Below, in pieces: positions 38,650 to 47,439 of a stretch of 64,000 nucleotides of DNA. The DNA is from Gemmiger sp. An194. Its GTDB lineage: Bacteria > Bacillota > Clostridia > Oscillospirales > Ruminococcaceae. The position numbers were made by a program, and so were the translations under genes. Position 1 is the first letter of the stretch, and every line of letters begins with the position of its first letter. The stretch lies in contig NZ_NFKA01000001.1 of the NCBI RefSeq assembly GCF_002160145.1, positions 124,001 through 188,000 on the forward strand. Reading direction: 5' to 3'. The notes below the pieces were generated by a model that was given only the letters and a program-made list of their open reading frames with translations, was not told where the DNA came from and searched no databases.

Positions 38650-39771
38650 TTATTTATTCTCTTCCCAGATGGGGTGGTTCAGCACCCAGCGGCCGTACTC
38701 GTCCTTGTGGAAGATGTCGGTGTTGTAGAACTTGTCCAGAATGGCCCAGAACTCGCTCTCGGTGTAGCCGCAGAACTCGCAGAAGTCACGCACGCACAGG
38801 GGGTCCAACGCGCCGTCCCGCTCCTTGATCTGGGGGATGGCCTCCTCGCGGGTCATCAGGCCGTAGCGGATGTAGCGGGCGGTGTAGTCGGTGGCGGCGG
38901 CGTGGCCGAACTTGGGGTACTTCAGCCAGGAGTGCACCAGGTAGGCGCGGGAGTCGATCTGGTCGAAGTTCTCCACGTGATGGCGGCGGTCCCACTCGTG
39001 GGTCAGGTCATGGAAGCCGCGGCTCTTGGCCAGCTGGTAGTTCTTGTAGCTGTTCCAGGGCAGGAAGTAGCTCATGTAGAAGGGGTCCAGACGGGCCAGC
39101 TCCTCGGCGGTGGGGGCCTTGGTCAGGGCCAGGTCGTTGGCGGAAACGCCGTAGCTGAGCAGCTCCTCCTCGGGGAAGCCGACGGCCACGCCGTTTTCGA
39201 TCTGGCCGCGGGCGGAGTAGGTCTCCTCGTCGGCGTTGCCGCCGTACTCAAAGCTCACGTTCTCGCCGTAGCACAGCAGGGGAGTGTTGAACTTCAGCGC
39301 CATGTGCAGAGGGAAGGTGTAGATCAGCCGGTCCACATACCAGGTGGGCTTGCCGTACTTTTCGAAGAAGGCGCGCATCAGGGTCTTCTGGGCCTTGATG
39401 TTGGGCTTGCAGCTGATGATGGTACAGCCGAACTCCTCGCTGATGTTTTTCAGGTTGTGCTTGCCTGCCTCGGTCATGGGGAAGTTATCCTCCACGCTGA
39501 ACAGGATGGGGTTCATCTTCATGACCTCTTTCAGGATGTATACCTGGAAGTGGCTGTCCTTACCGCCGGACACGGCAACGGCGCAGTCGTAGCCGCCGGG
39601 GCCGTTGCAGCCGCGGTACTTGTCGCACAGGGCTTCAAATTCCTTCCAGCGGGCATCCCAGTCCACGTTGGCGCGGCTCTCGTAGTGGCGGCAGGCGCTG
39701 CAAACGCCCTCGGCATCGAAGGTGATACCGGGCCGGGTGTCGGGCATGGTGCATTTTTTACAGTATTTCAT
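38650..39771 (-). CDS. N-acetyl sugar amidotransferase (PseA/WbpG/LegA-like)
   Basis: 373 residues from the ATG at 39771. Four Cys in the first 30 residues (YCKKCTMPD and VCSACRHYE) probably bind zinc. The ATP-pyrophosphatase loop is AVSGGKDSH (66-74). Later conserved parts include CYGENVSFEYGGNADEE and RYGLMTREEA. Relatives turn an acetamido group of pseudaminic, legionaminic or bacillosamine-type sugars into acetamidino, together with a glutaminase subunit that I do not see here. It lies at the left end of a locus encoding legionaminic-acid enzymes, which fits. It has its own promoter. Confidence 0.85.
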   Translation of the reverse strand: MKYCKKCTMPDTRPGITFDAEGVCSACRHYESRANVDWDARWKEFEALCDKYRGCNGPGGYDCAVAVSGGKDSHFQVYILKEVMKMNPILFSVEDNFPMTEAGKHNLKNISEEFGCTIISCKPNIKAQKTLMRAFFEKYGKPTWYVDRLIYTFPLHMALKFNTPLLCYGENVSFEYGGNADEETYSARGQIENGVAVGFPEEELLSYGVSANDLALTKAPTAEELARLDPFYMSYFLPWNSYKNYQLAKSRGFHDLTHEWDRRHHVENFDQIDSRAYLVHSWLKYPKFGHAAATDYTARYIRYGLMTREEAIPQIKERDGALDPLCVRDFCEFCGYTESEFWAILDKFYNTDIFHKDEYGRWVLNHPIWEENK

Positions 39772-39832
39772 GGGTCGATCCCCTCCCTTGAAGTTAAGGC
39801 TTGTGCACAGGGGGTTCCTGTGCCGTCGTTTC

Positions 39833-39861
39833 ATTATAGCATGCCCCGGCCCATATTACAA
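39833..39861 (-). promoter_or_regulatory. Promoter of the amidotransferase gene
   Basis: On the minus strand TTGTAA (39856-39861), 17-base spacer, TATAAT (39833-39838) with TG upstream. Confidence 0.7.
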
Positions 39862-39966
39862 ATTCCAGTGGGGCCACCGGTGCAAAATTCATGAATTTTT
39901 TGCAAAACAGCGCCCCGCCCCGCCCGCACAAGCGCTGGGACGAAATCACCGGGCAAACGGCGCAAA

Positions 39967-40013
39967 ACCGCCTGCCGCCGGGTTTGACCGGACCGGACGG
40001 CAGGCGGTATGAT
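39967..40013 (+). promoter_or_regulatory. Promoter of the DUF1648 gene inside an 11-bp inverted repeat
   Basis: TTGACC (39984-39989), 18-base spacer, TATGAT (40008-40013). ACCGCCTGCCG (39967-39977) and CGGCAGGCGGT (39998-40008) form a perfect inverted repeat around the -35. The rest of the 335-base gap (39772-40107) shows no gene. Confidence 0.6.
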
Positions 40014-40107
40014 AACAGTAGAAAAATATCCGCATCCCATGGGCGATGCTTTTTGTTGCACAGCGTCGGTACGGGGATGCCCCGAGCAGGAAAGGAAGTG
40101 CTGTGGG

Positions 40108-40752
40108 ATGAAAAAGCAGATACAAACTCCGTTCTGGGCGGGCCTTGCGGCCTGCGCTCTGCCGCTGGTGGCCGGGCTTCTGGCCTACGGCCGCCTGCCT
40201 GGGCAGATGGCGGTGCAGTGGAGCGGCGAGACCGGCGAGGTGACCAGCCTGATGAGCAAGCCCTGGGCAGTGATCGCCATTCCCATCGTGCTCATGGTGA
40301 TGCACTGGGTGGTATATGCCACAGTGCACAGCATGGTGCTTGGTCCCCGGCTGATGGGTGCGCTGCGGGAGGGCCTGGGCTGGCTGATCCCGCTGCTGAG
40401 CGTGGCCATGTACAGCGTGATCTTTGCGGCGAACCTCACCGGCAGAATCCAGATCCTGGTGCTGCTGACCGGTCTGGTGGGGCTGGCGGTGCTGATCGTG
40501 GCGGCCCATGTGGCCGAGCTTCCCTTCGGTTCCCGCTGGGGCGTACAGGACCGGTTTTCCATGTCCAGTGAAGAGGACTGGACCCATATCCACATGGTCA
40601 CCGGAGGCATCTGGGGCCTGTGCGGCGCGGCGGTGATGCTGGGCAGCTGGCTTTCGCCGCTGAATGCGGGCCGGATGCTGTTGTGGCTGGTGCCTATGAT
40701 CGTGCCGGGCATCTATTCCCACTGGATGGGCCGTCGGATGCAGCAAAGCTGA
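40108..40752 (+). CDS. DUF1648/SdpI-like membrane protein
   Basis: The ATG at 40108 follows AGGAAAGGAAG; 214 residues with six membrane segments. The DUF1648 segment is in the first loop (GRLPGQMAVQWSGETGEV), and a second conserved loop reads SRWGVQDRFSMSSEEDW. Family members include SdpI, an immunity and signalling protein; others have no known role. Its place inside the glycan region, with a promoter of its own, does not explain its function. Confidence 0.7.
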   Translation: MKKQIQTPFWAGLAACALPLVAGLLAYGRLPGQMAVQWSGETGEVTSLMSKPWAVIAIPIVLMVMHWVVYATVHSMVLGPRLMGALREGLGWLIPLLSVAMYSVIFAANLTGRIQILVLLTGLVGLAVLIVAAHVAELPFGSRWGVQDRFSMSSEEDWTHIHMVTGGIWGLCGAAVMLGSWLSPLNAGRMLLWLVPMIVPGIYSHWMGRRMQQS

Positions 40753-40773
40753 TTCATACGAAACAACCAACCG

Positions 40774-40840
40774 AACGATAAGCACAATAAAAGCCCCTTA
40801 TGTCACAACGGCTAAGGGAAGGGGCTATCGTTTTGCTTTT
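40774..40840. terminator. Bidirectional terminator between DUF1648 and flippase genes
   Basis: Outer arms AACGATA and TATCGTT plus inner AGCCCCTT and AAGGGGCT, with T/A-rich flanks. Confidence 0.75.
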
Positions 40841-40846
40841 TTGCGC

Positions 40847-42082
40847 TTATTGTTTGGCCGCAAACTGCTTTTTGCAGCGAACGAGCAGGAAGGCCAGCAG
40901 GGCAATGGCCTGTACGCCGATGCCCAGAATGGTGGCCCAGGCCGCGCCGTACACATCAAAGGTCTGCAGCAGAGGCTGACTGGCCAGAAGAGCGGCGGCA
41001 AGGCCCGCCAGATTGCCCAGAATCAGACCACGCATCTCCCGGGCAATGGTGAGCAGGTGACACAGAACCGTGGCCGCCACCGTGCAGACGGTGGCCAGCA
41101 CCAGCGGTCCCAGCAGGGGAGCATAGTCCAGCACTTCGGGGGTGGTGGGATACAGAATCGAAAGCCCCCAGCGGCCCAGCAGGGCCACGCCGATGGTACC
41201 GGCGATCCACAAAGCCACCAGCGCCGCGCCCAGCAGGCGCAGGCCCTTGTAAAAGCCCTTACCATTCTGGTCCGTCCACAGGTGGGCAAAGGTGGTGATG
41301 AAGGGCACGAACAGGTAGATCACCGCCACCTGTAAAATCATCACCGGCAGGAAAACGTTGTTGAAGTAGCCCAGCTTCACGCTGCCCAGAATCCGCTCGC
41401 AGTAGTAGCGGGGCACCGAGGCGATGGTGGTGTTCAAAAAGGCGTACACCGCCAGCGGCAGGCATTCCAGCAGCAGGGCCTTCACGCCCGCCCCGCCGGT
41501 GCGTTTGAAATCCGCCCGGCGGCGGGCCAGGGGAATGTCCACCACCAGCACGTAGGCAGCGTTCAGTGCGAACAGAATGGCCAAGGTGAGCACCAGGTCC
41601 CTGGTGAGCAGAAGACCCAGAGTCACGCTCAGGGCGGTCACGATGCCGCGCACCCCGAAGCTGATGCCCACGATGTCGATCCGTTCAGCCTTTTGCAGGT
41701 AGCCGTGCCACACGTCGGACCAGCTCTCGATCAGCCGGTATCCGGTGTAGAGGAAGATCACCCACCGCTGCTGGGCGGAATAGCTGTTGATAAACGAGAA
41801 CACAAGGCAGCCCACCCCCGCCGCCGTCAGGGTGATGTAGCGGCTGAACAGATAGCTGCGGTCGGTGTATTTGCCCGACAGGTCCGACACCTGGAAGGTG
41901 CGCATGCCATAGCTGGCGGCGGAAAGGCAGACGTTGGCGATGGTCATGCCGGTGGCCAGCAGGCCGTTGGCCTCGGCCCCGGCCAGAGCGGTGACCAGCA
42001 GGGTGATGGCTGCCTGGCAGATGTAGAACAAAAGGCTGCCCGCGGTGTTGAACAGCACGTTGCGGCGCATCTGGCGTTCCAT
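40847..42082 (-). CDS. Wzx-like polysaccharide flippase (MOP superfamily)
   Basis: 411 residues with about twelve membrane helices. It begins RRNVLFNTAGSLLFYICQAAITLLVTALAG, as in oligosaccharide flippases, with YGMRTFQVSDLSGKYTDRSYLFSRYITL after the second helix. It should move a lipid-linked glycan across the membrane. It is the last gene of the leftward operon and starts 6 bases from the stop of the transferase gene. Together with the MBOAT and SGNH proteins it forms an export and modification set. Confidence 0.88.
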   Translation of the reverse strand: MERQMRRNVLFNTAGSLLFYICQAAITLLVTALAGAEANGLLATGMTIANVCLSAASYGMRTFQVSDLSGKYTDRSYLFSRYITLTAAGVGCLVFSFINSYSAQQRWVIFLYTGYRLIESWSDVWHGYLQKAERIDIVGISFGVRGIVTALSVTLGLLLTRDLVLTLAILFALNAAYVLVVDIPLARRRADFKRTGGAGVKALLLECLPLAVYAFLNTTIASVPRYYCERILGSVKLGYFNNVFLPVMILQVAVIYLFVPFITTFAHLWTDQNGKGFYKGLRLLGAALVALWIAGTIGVALLGRWGLSILYPTTPEVLDYAPLLGPLVLATVCTVAATVLCHLLTIAREMRGLILGNLAGLAAALLASQPLLQTFDVYGAAWATILGIGVQAIALLAFLLVRCKKQFAAKQ

Positions 42083-42088
42083 GTCCGG

Positions 42089-43414
42089 TCAGTTGCCCCC
42101 TTTCATCACGAAGGGACGGATCTTGTCCTCCATGGCCTTGATCTGAGCTTTGGGCACATAGGCTTTTTCCACATAACCGTAGATGCGCTGTGCAAAATCC
42201 GCCAGACCTTTGTGGAAGAAGAACACCTTTTTGGGGGGCAGGCGCAAAGCGAACAGGATGTGTACGCCCCACAGCGCGAAGAACTTGAGCAGGTTGAAAT
42301 GAGGCGTGAAGCCCTCGCCCATGGGCTCGTCCCGGGGCGGCTCCTTGTACACGGTCTCCAGCAGGTCCGCCATGCGGATGTAGGCGGGGGTCTCACTGGG
42401 GTCAAAATAGCCCTCGATCACCTCTCTGGCAATGGGGAAGGGCGGGTTTTTGTCCGCCATGGCGGCGAGGAATTCCTCGTAACTGGTCACGTATTTGGCT
42501 CCGGCGTAGATCACCGGGTCGTACTCGTGCTCGATGGGGGCCGGGCGCAGGATGTGGCAGCTCTTGCCCGCCATGTACACCTCGGCAATGGCGGTGCTCA
42601 TCCAGATGGAGATGGAGTCCGCCGCCATGATCCAGTCCTTCACGCCGTAGGCGAAGATCACGTGGAAGTTGGGCCGCTTTTTGGCCAGCTCGGCCAGCTG
42701 AGGGCTGTTCCATTCGCTGGGGTGGCGGCGGTAGACCAGCTCCACCTCCGGGTGCTGGCCCAGATACTCGTCGAACCAGCGCAGGGTCTCGGCCATGCTC
42801 ACCCGGTTGGTGGCGGCAAAGCCGGTAAAGTCGGTGCCCGCCATCTCGCTCAGCTCTTTGACCTCCTGCTCGGTCATGCTGGCATAACCGAAGCTGGAAA
42901 TGTAAAGGTGCAGCTCCTTGGAGGCATCCAGACCGAACTCGGCGCACAGGTCCGCCTTGTTTTTGAAATAGCCGGAAAATTCCGGCCGCACGAAGTCCAT
43001 CATCACCGCGCCGGTCACCGGGCAGTTTTTCTCCTCCATGCCGTGGGCGATCAGCCGGTCCGCGGTGCGGCGGCCCCAGCAGGTCTGCACGCACTTTTTG
43101 GCGTTGCCGTTAAAGTTGAACCAGTCGCCCTCCTCCTGGGTGTCGCTGAGCATCTGCTCCCAGTGCAGGTTCACGATCTTGTTCAGCTTGCCCACGTTGT
43201 TGTAAACGTGACTGTTGATGGCTTCGTTGTCGTACATGCAGCTGGACACCAGCACCTTGGGCTTTTTCCAGGTGAAATATTTCAGCTTTTTGCGGTCCAG
43301 CAGCTGGCGGATCTCGGCGGTGTAGCCACGCCGTTCCAGCTCCAGCTTCAAAAGAAGGTCGCTTTCGTATTCCCGCACCGTATGCTCGTAGAGGATCAGA
43401 AAATCAAGACTCAC
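42089..43414 (-). CDS. Surface carbohydrate biosynthesis protein, GT-B-type transferase
   Basis: 441 residues, soluble. The pattern fits the surface-carbohydrate-biosynthesis family related to CDP-glycerol and sialic-acid-type transferases: VSSCMYDNEAIN near the start, then VYRRHPSEWNSPQL and ADSISIWMSTAIAEVYMAGK, where HP and S/T residues form the donor-nucleotide site. A nonulosonate transferase using CMP-activated sugar would fit the locus, but I cannot fix the donor from sequence alone. It lies in an operon between the SGNH protein and the flippase. Confidence 0.75.
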   Translation of the reverse strand: MSLDFLILYEHTVREYESDLLLKLELERRGYTAEIRQLLDRKKLKYFTWKKPKVLVSSCMYDNEAINSHVYNNVGKLNKIVNLHWEQMLSDTQEEGDWFNFNGNAKKCVQTCWGRRTADRLIAHGMEEKNCPVTGAVMMDFVRPEFSGYFKNKADLCAEFGLDASKELHLYISSFGYASMTEQEVKELSEMAGTDFTGFAATNRVSMAETLRWFDEYLGQHPEVELVYRRHPSEWNSPQLAELAKKRPNFHVIFAYGVKDWIMAADSISIWMSTAIAEVYMAGKSCHILRPAPIEHEYDPVIYAGAKYVTSYEEFLAAMADKNPPFPIAREVIEGYFDPSETPAYIRMADLLETVYKEPPRDEPMGEGFTPHFNLLKFFALWGVHILFALRLPPKKVFFFHKGLADFAQRIYGYVEKAYVPKAQIKAMEDKIRPFVMKGGN

Positions 43415-43477
43415 TTTTTTCTCTCCTTTTTTGGGGGCTTTGGGGGCAGCATCCGCCGAACTGGCGGAGGGCTGCCC

Positions 43478-44434
43478 TTAGCCCAGATCGGTGAACAGCT
43501 GCTCGGTCCACTGGGGCAGGCCGTAGCGCTCGTCCAGGTGGAAGCCGTCGTAGAATTGGGTGTCATCGTCAAAGTCCGGCCGGTTTGTCCATTCGTAGTC
43601 CAGCACCGAGAAGCCAAGCTCAGAGGATTTTTCCGCCAGCTGGGGCAGCACGGCGGTTTCCATCTGCTCGGTGATGGTACCGCCTTCGCCGTACACGTCG
43701 CAGACTTCGGTTTTCACGATGTCCGCCATGGGGGCCAGCACTACGGTCAGCTTCACGCCCCGCTCGGCGCAGCGGGCGGCGGCCTCGTACAGCCGGTCCA
43801 TCTGGCTGGTGTTCAGCGCCCAGTTCTCGCATTTGGTGATGAGGGCGGCGGGGTACTCGGCCAGCAGGGTGTGAACCTCATACACCGTGCCGTCGGCGGC
43901 GGTGTAGTCCTGCGGGTAGACCCAGTCGCCGGTTTCGGGGGCGTCCACCCGGCCGGTGAGCTGGTTTTGCAGGTTGGTGAGCATGTTCACGTTGTATTCC
44001 AGGTTAAAGAAGTAGGCGAAGGGGTTGTTCAGGGTCTTTTCCAGATTGCTCATCCGGTCGGTGTCGTAGCCCTGGTTGATGGTGTAGAAGGAAAAGCCGA
44101 AGATCACTTCCTCCAGGTTGGGATTATTATCCAGCGCCCAGTTCAGAAGGTCGATGCCCTCCCGCAGCGACGCGCCGCCGAAGGCCAGGTTCTGCCAGGG
44201 GCGGCCGCTGGTTTCGTTCACCAGATCCATGTCGAAGTGGGCAAAACGAGAATCACCGATGATGATGGAATTGCCCGGCTCACGTTTGAAATCCTTCAGC
44301 CGGCTGATGGGGGCGTCGCTGTCGGTGTTCGGGTGCAGGCCGAAATAGTTGTTGGGCTCAAAGGCCGCAAACAGGCAGAAATACGCCAGCACCGGAACCA
44401 GCAGCAGCGCAAGGTTGCGTAAAATATGTTTCAT
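43478..44434 (-). CDS. SGNH-hydrolase-like protein paired with MBOAT (AlgJ/DltD-like role)
   Basis: 318 residues; one N-terminal membrane helix (about 7-27), so the rest faces outward. The GDS block is NSIIIGDSRFAHFDM (Gly60-Asp61-Ser62), and the C-terminal catalytic pair lies in YDGFHLDERYG. AlgX/AlgJ and DltD proteins of this fold finish O-acylation begun by an MBOAT partner, and the MBOAT gene is 30 bases upstream. It probably moves an acyl group onto the extracellular glycan. Confidence 0.8.
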   Translation of the reverse strand: MKHILRNLALLLVPVLAYFCLFAAFEPNNYFGLHPNTDSDAPISRLKDFKREPGNSIIIGDSRFAHFDMDLVNETSGRPWQNLAFGGASLREGIDLLNWALDNNPNLEEVIFGFSFYTINQGYDTDRMSNLEKTLNNPFAYFFNLEYNVNMLTNLQNQLTGRVDAPETGDWVYPQDYTAADGTVYEVHTLLAEYPAALITKCENWALNTSQMDRLYEAAARCAERGVKLTVVLAPMADIVKTEVCDVYGEGGTITEQMETAVLPQLAEKSSELGFSVLDYEWTNRPDFDDDTQFYDGFHLDERYGLPQWTEQLFTDLG

Positions 44435-44464
44435 GGGGCCGTGGGCTCCTTTCTGCGATCTGAA

Positions 44465-46030
44465 TTAAAAACCGCCGTAGGCAAAGCTGCCCCCGGCAAA
44501 GCCGCCGTTCTGCATGACGAGACCGGCAAAGCTGAACAGCACCAGCGCGTAGTAAAGCGCCCAGCGCACAGCGGGCTTCTGGGCGGTGAGCACCAGCTCC
44601 TCGCTCTTGTTCTTGAACTGGAAGTTACGCTGCCAGTCCAGCCAGAAGGCCAGCGCCAGGGTGCAGGCCAGCATCACAAGCCAGGCCGCGCCCATGAGGG
44701 TGTTGTTGTAGAAGCCGCCCAGAATAGCCTGCCAGCTCTCGGAGGCAAAGCGGGCGGGGGACCAGCCCGCGAACCAGCCCTTCAGAATGGCGAAGGCCTG
44801 GCCCACGCCGTAGCTTTCTCCCTCCGGCTGGCCGATGCCGCTGCCCATGGCGAAGAACACCATGCTGAAGTTCCAGAGCAGGAACACGCCCAGCCGCTTG
44901 GCCCACATCTGGCGGGCAGGGGCCTTCTTTTTGGGCTTGCCCAATTTTTGATGCAGCAGCTCCTCGCCCACCCGGTAGGCGGCCTGTAAAAGACCCCAGA
45001 TCACAAAGGGAAGGGTGTTGCCGTGCCAGAAGCCGGAGACAAAGAACACGCAGAAGACGCAGAACACCGGCGAAAACCGGGTGATCTTTCTGCCCAGCAG
45101 CGGCAGCTTGGAAGCGTCCGCCCAGACCAGTGGGGTGAACAGGTAGTCCTGCAGCCAGCTGGAAAGGCTGATGTGCCACCGGCTCCAGAAGCCGGAGAAG
45201 TTGGTGGCAAAGAAGGGGGTCTTGAAGTTCTCCGGGATCTCCAGCCCCAGCAAAAGGGCACTGGCCCGGGCCATCTGGGAATAACCCACGAAATCAAAGT
45301 AAAGATAAAAGGTGTAGCCCAGGGTGGCCGCCAGCAGCGCCGGGCCGCCGTGGCCGGGAATGTCCGCAAAGACCTGGCTTACGTACATCATCAGCACGTC
45401 CGCCACCGCCACCTTTTTGAAAAAGCCCAGGGCGAACAGCTGCAGCGCCCGCACGGTGCGCACCGCGTCGAACCGGTGTTCTTCGTTCAGCTGGGGCAGC
45501 ACCTTCTGGGCCCGGCAGATGGGCCCGGCGGTGATGGTGCCGAAAAAGCTGAGGAAGGCCGCCAGATTGATGAACCGCTTTTCGGCGGGCATGTCGCCCC
45601 GGCTCACGTCGATCAGATAGGAGAGGGCGGCGAAGGTGTAGAAGCTGATGCCCAGCGGGAAGGGCAGGCGGTGCAGCACGCCGGGCGCAAAGGGCAGCAC
45701 GGCCAGCACCAGGTTGAAGTACTTGAACACGGCCAAAACAGCCAGCAGCACGATCACCGCTGCCGCCAGCTTTCGCCCGCGCTTTTCGGGCGGCGCGGCC
45801 TGCAGGCTCAGGCCCATGCGCCACACGAACACACAGCTGGCCGCCAGCAGAGCAATGGGCAGCGCCTGCCACAGGCCGGCAAAACCGTCGCCGGTGGGGC
45901 GGTTGCACCAATAGAAAACAAGGCTTGCCGCAAGCAGGAAATGATTTTGCCAGCGCGGGGGCATAAGCTTCAGATATACAAAAGCCACCAGCGGCGCAAA
46001 GGCAAGGTAAGAAAGATTTTGAAAGCTCAA
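44465..46030 (-). CDS. MBOAT-family O-acyltransferase (AlgI/DltB-like)
   Basis: 521 residues, about eleven membrane helices. The family's core is seen: FFGTITAGPICRA, then FDFVGYSQMARASALLLGLEIPENF and WRWHISL-type SRWHISLSSWLQDYLF. The catalytic His is in SGFWHGNTL (about 336). The C-terminus ends in aromatic residues (SFAYGGF), as in DltB/AlgI partners. It passes acyl groups across the membrane to the SGNH protein. It is the first gene of the leftward operon; the promoter is at 46088-46116. Confidence 0.9.
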   Translation of the reverse strand: MSFQNLSYLAFAPLVAFVYLKLMPPRWQNHFLLAASLVFYWCNRPTGDGFAGLWQALPIALLAASCVFVWRMGLSLQAAPPEKRGRKLAAAVIVLLAVLAVFKYFNLVLAVLPFAPGVLHRLPFPLGISFYTFAALSYLIDVSRGDMPAEKRFINLAAFLSFFGTITAGPICRAQKVLPQLNEEHRFDAVRTVRALQLFALGFFKKVAVADVLMMYVSQVFADIPGHGGPALLAATLGYTFYLYFDFVGYSQMARASALLLGLEIPENFKTPFFATNFSGFWSRWHISLSSWLQDYLFTPLVWADASKLPLLGRKITRFSPVFCVFCVFFVSGFWHGNTLPFVIWGLLQAAYRVGEELLHQKLGKPKKKAPARQMWAKRLGVFLLWNFSMVFFAMGSGIGQPEGESYGVGQAFAILKGWFAGWSPARFASESWQAILGGFYNNTLMGAAWLVMLACTLALAFWLDWQRNFQFKNKSEELVLTAQKPAVRWALYYALVLFSFAGLVMQNGGFAGGSFAYGGF

Positions 46031-46087
46031 AACGGTTGCCCATCCTTTTTATTTCGGTATATTATGGGAACTTCTTCCCAAACCCTC

Positions 46088-46116
46088 ATTATACCGGCTT
46101 TTTTGGCCACTGTAAA
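46088..46116 (-). promoter_or_regulatory. Promoter of the leftward glycan operon (MBOAT)
   Basis: On the minus strand TTTACA (46111-46116), 17-base spacer, TATAAT (46088-46093). A short hairpin (TGGGAAGAAGTTCCCA) follows in the leader. Confidence 0.8.
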
Positions 46117-46166
46117 GGAAAACGGGTGTTCAGGTGCGCTGGCGATGGACAAGGGCGCTGTTTTTG

Positions 46167-46195
46167 TTGAAATTAATGGTGGTTTATATTATACT
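46167..46195 (+). promoter_or_regulatory. Promoter of the rightward glycan operon (legB)
   Basis: TTGAAA (46167-46172), 17-base spacer, TATACT (46190-46195). It diverges from the MBOAT promoter 50 bases away; both may share a regulator. Confidence 0.8.
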
Positions 46196-46307
46196 AAGTA
46201 ACAACTGGGTAACAACCGAACCGGCCCCGACCCGCAGTGCGGCGGGCGGCGGCGCGGCTGGATATTTGGTATAAAAACAAACGAAGTTGCAAAGGAGATT
46301 CTGCGAT

Positions 46308-47291
46308 ATGGCGAACACTGTGATGGTCACCGGAGCCGACGGCTTCATCGGCAGCCACCTCACCGAGGAGCTGGTACGAAAGGGCGAGAAGGTCAAGGCC
46401 TTCTGCTACTACAATTCCTTCGGCACCTGGGGCTGGCTGGACACCCTGCCCAAGGAGATCAAAAACGAGATCGAGGTGTTCATGGGCGACATCCGTGACC
46501 CCAACGGCGTGCGCTACGCCATGGAAGGGCAGGACATCGTGTATCACCTGGCAGCGCTGATCGCCATCCCCTTCAGCTACCACAGCCCGGACAGCTACGT
46601 GGACACCAACATCAAGGGCACCCTGAACGTGCTGAACGCGGCCCGTCAGGTGGGCACCAAGCGTCTCTTGGTCACCAGCACCAGCGAGGTGTACGGCACC
46701 GCTCAGTATGTACCCATCGACGAGAAGCATCCCTACCAGGGCCAGAGCCCCTATTCCGCCACCAAGATCGGCGCGGACCGTTTGGCCGAGAGCTTCTACC
46801 GCAGCTTTGATCTGCCGGTCACCATCGTGCGGCCCTTCAACACCTACGGCCCCCGCCAGAGCGCCCGGGCCGTAATCCCCACCATCATCACCCAGCTGCT
46901 CACCGGCGCAACCGAGATCAAGCTGGGCAGCCTGACCCCCACCCGTGACTTCAACTACGTGAAGGACACCGCGGCGGGCTTCATGGCACTGGCGGGCTGC
47001 GAGGCAGCCATCGGCCAGGAGGTGAACATCGCCACCGGTGAGGAGCATTCCATCGGCGATCTGGCCAACGAGCTGATCCGCCAGATCAACCCCGAGGCGA
47101 AGATCGTGTGCGACGAGCAGCGCCTGCGCCCCGAGAAGAGCGAGGTCAACCGCCTGCTGGGCGATTCCACCAAGATCCGCTCCATGACCGACTGGAAGCC
47201 CCAGTACACCTTCGAGCAGGGTCTGGCGGCGACCATTGAGTTTTTGAAAAACAACCTGGACCGCTACAAGCCGGACGTTTATAATCTGTAA
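46308..47291 (+). CDS. legB: LegB-like GDP-N-acetylglucosamine 4,6-dehydratase (SDR)
   Basis: 327 residues; AAAGGAG lies before the ATG at 46308. Rossmann loop MVTGADGFIGSHLTEEL; catalytic STSEVYG and YSATK (Tyr-x-x-x-Lys); RPFNTYGPRQSARAVIP; DFNYVKDT. The opening AFCYYNSFGTWGWLD is specific to the LegB branch that works with LegC-type aminotransferases. It makes the 4-keto-6-deoxy sugar at the start of legionaminic acid synthesis. The partner legC lies 7 kb downstream, beyond five membrane-protein genes. Confidence 0.88.
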   Translation: MANTVMVTGADGFIGSHLTEELVRKGEKVKAFCYYNSFGTWGWLDTLPKEIKNEIEVFMGDIRDPNGVRYAMEGQDIVYHLAALIAIPFSYHSPDSYVDTNIKGTLNVLNAARQVGTKRLLVTSTSEVYGTAQYVPIDEKHPYQGQSPYSATKIGADRLAESFYRSFDLPVTIVRPFNTYGPRQSARAVIPTIITQLLTGATEIKLGSLTPTRDFNYVKDTAAGFMALAGCEAAIGQEVNIATGEEHSIGDLANELIRQINPEAKIVCDEQRLRPEKSEVNRLLGDSTKIRSMTDWKPQYTFEQGLAATIEFLKNNLDRYKPDVYNL

Positions 47292-47332
47292 GCCTGTGGG
47301 TAAGGTAAGCCCCCGGGCTTGCCTTGCCATTG

Positions 47333-47366
47333 CCGGGCGGACTTTTGCAAAAAGGTCTGCCCGGCT
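47333..47366 (+). other. Hairpin in the legB-DUF2142 gap
   Basis: CCGGGCGGACTTTT pairs with AAAAGGTCTGCCCGG (one G-U pair), after a second smaller stem of G/C-rich bases at about 47297-47330. No T-run follows, so it may stabilise or slow the transcript rather than end it. Confidence 0.45.
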
Positions 47367-47439
47367 TATGCCGTTTAAAAAGGGGAGTTTTCCCGCCGCT
47401 GAGAAACGGCAAAAATCAACGAAGCGAAAAGGAATTTCT

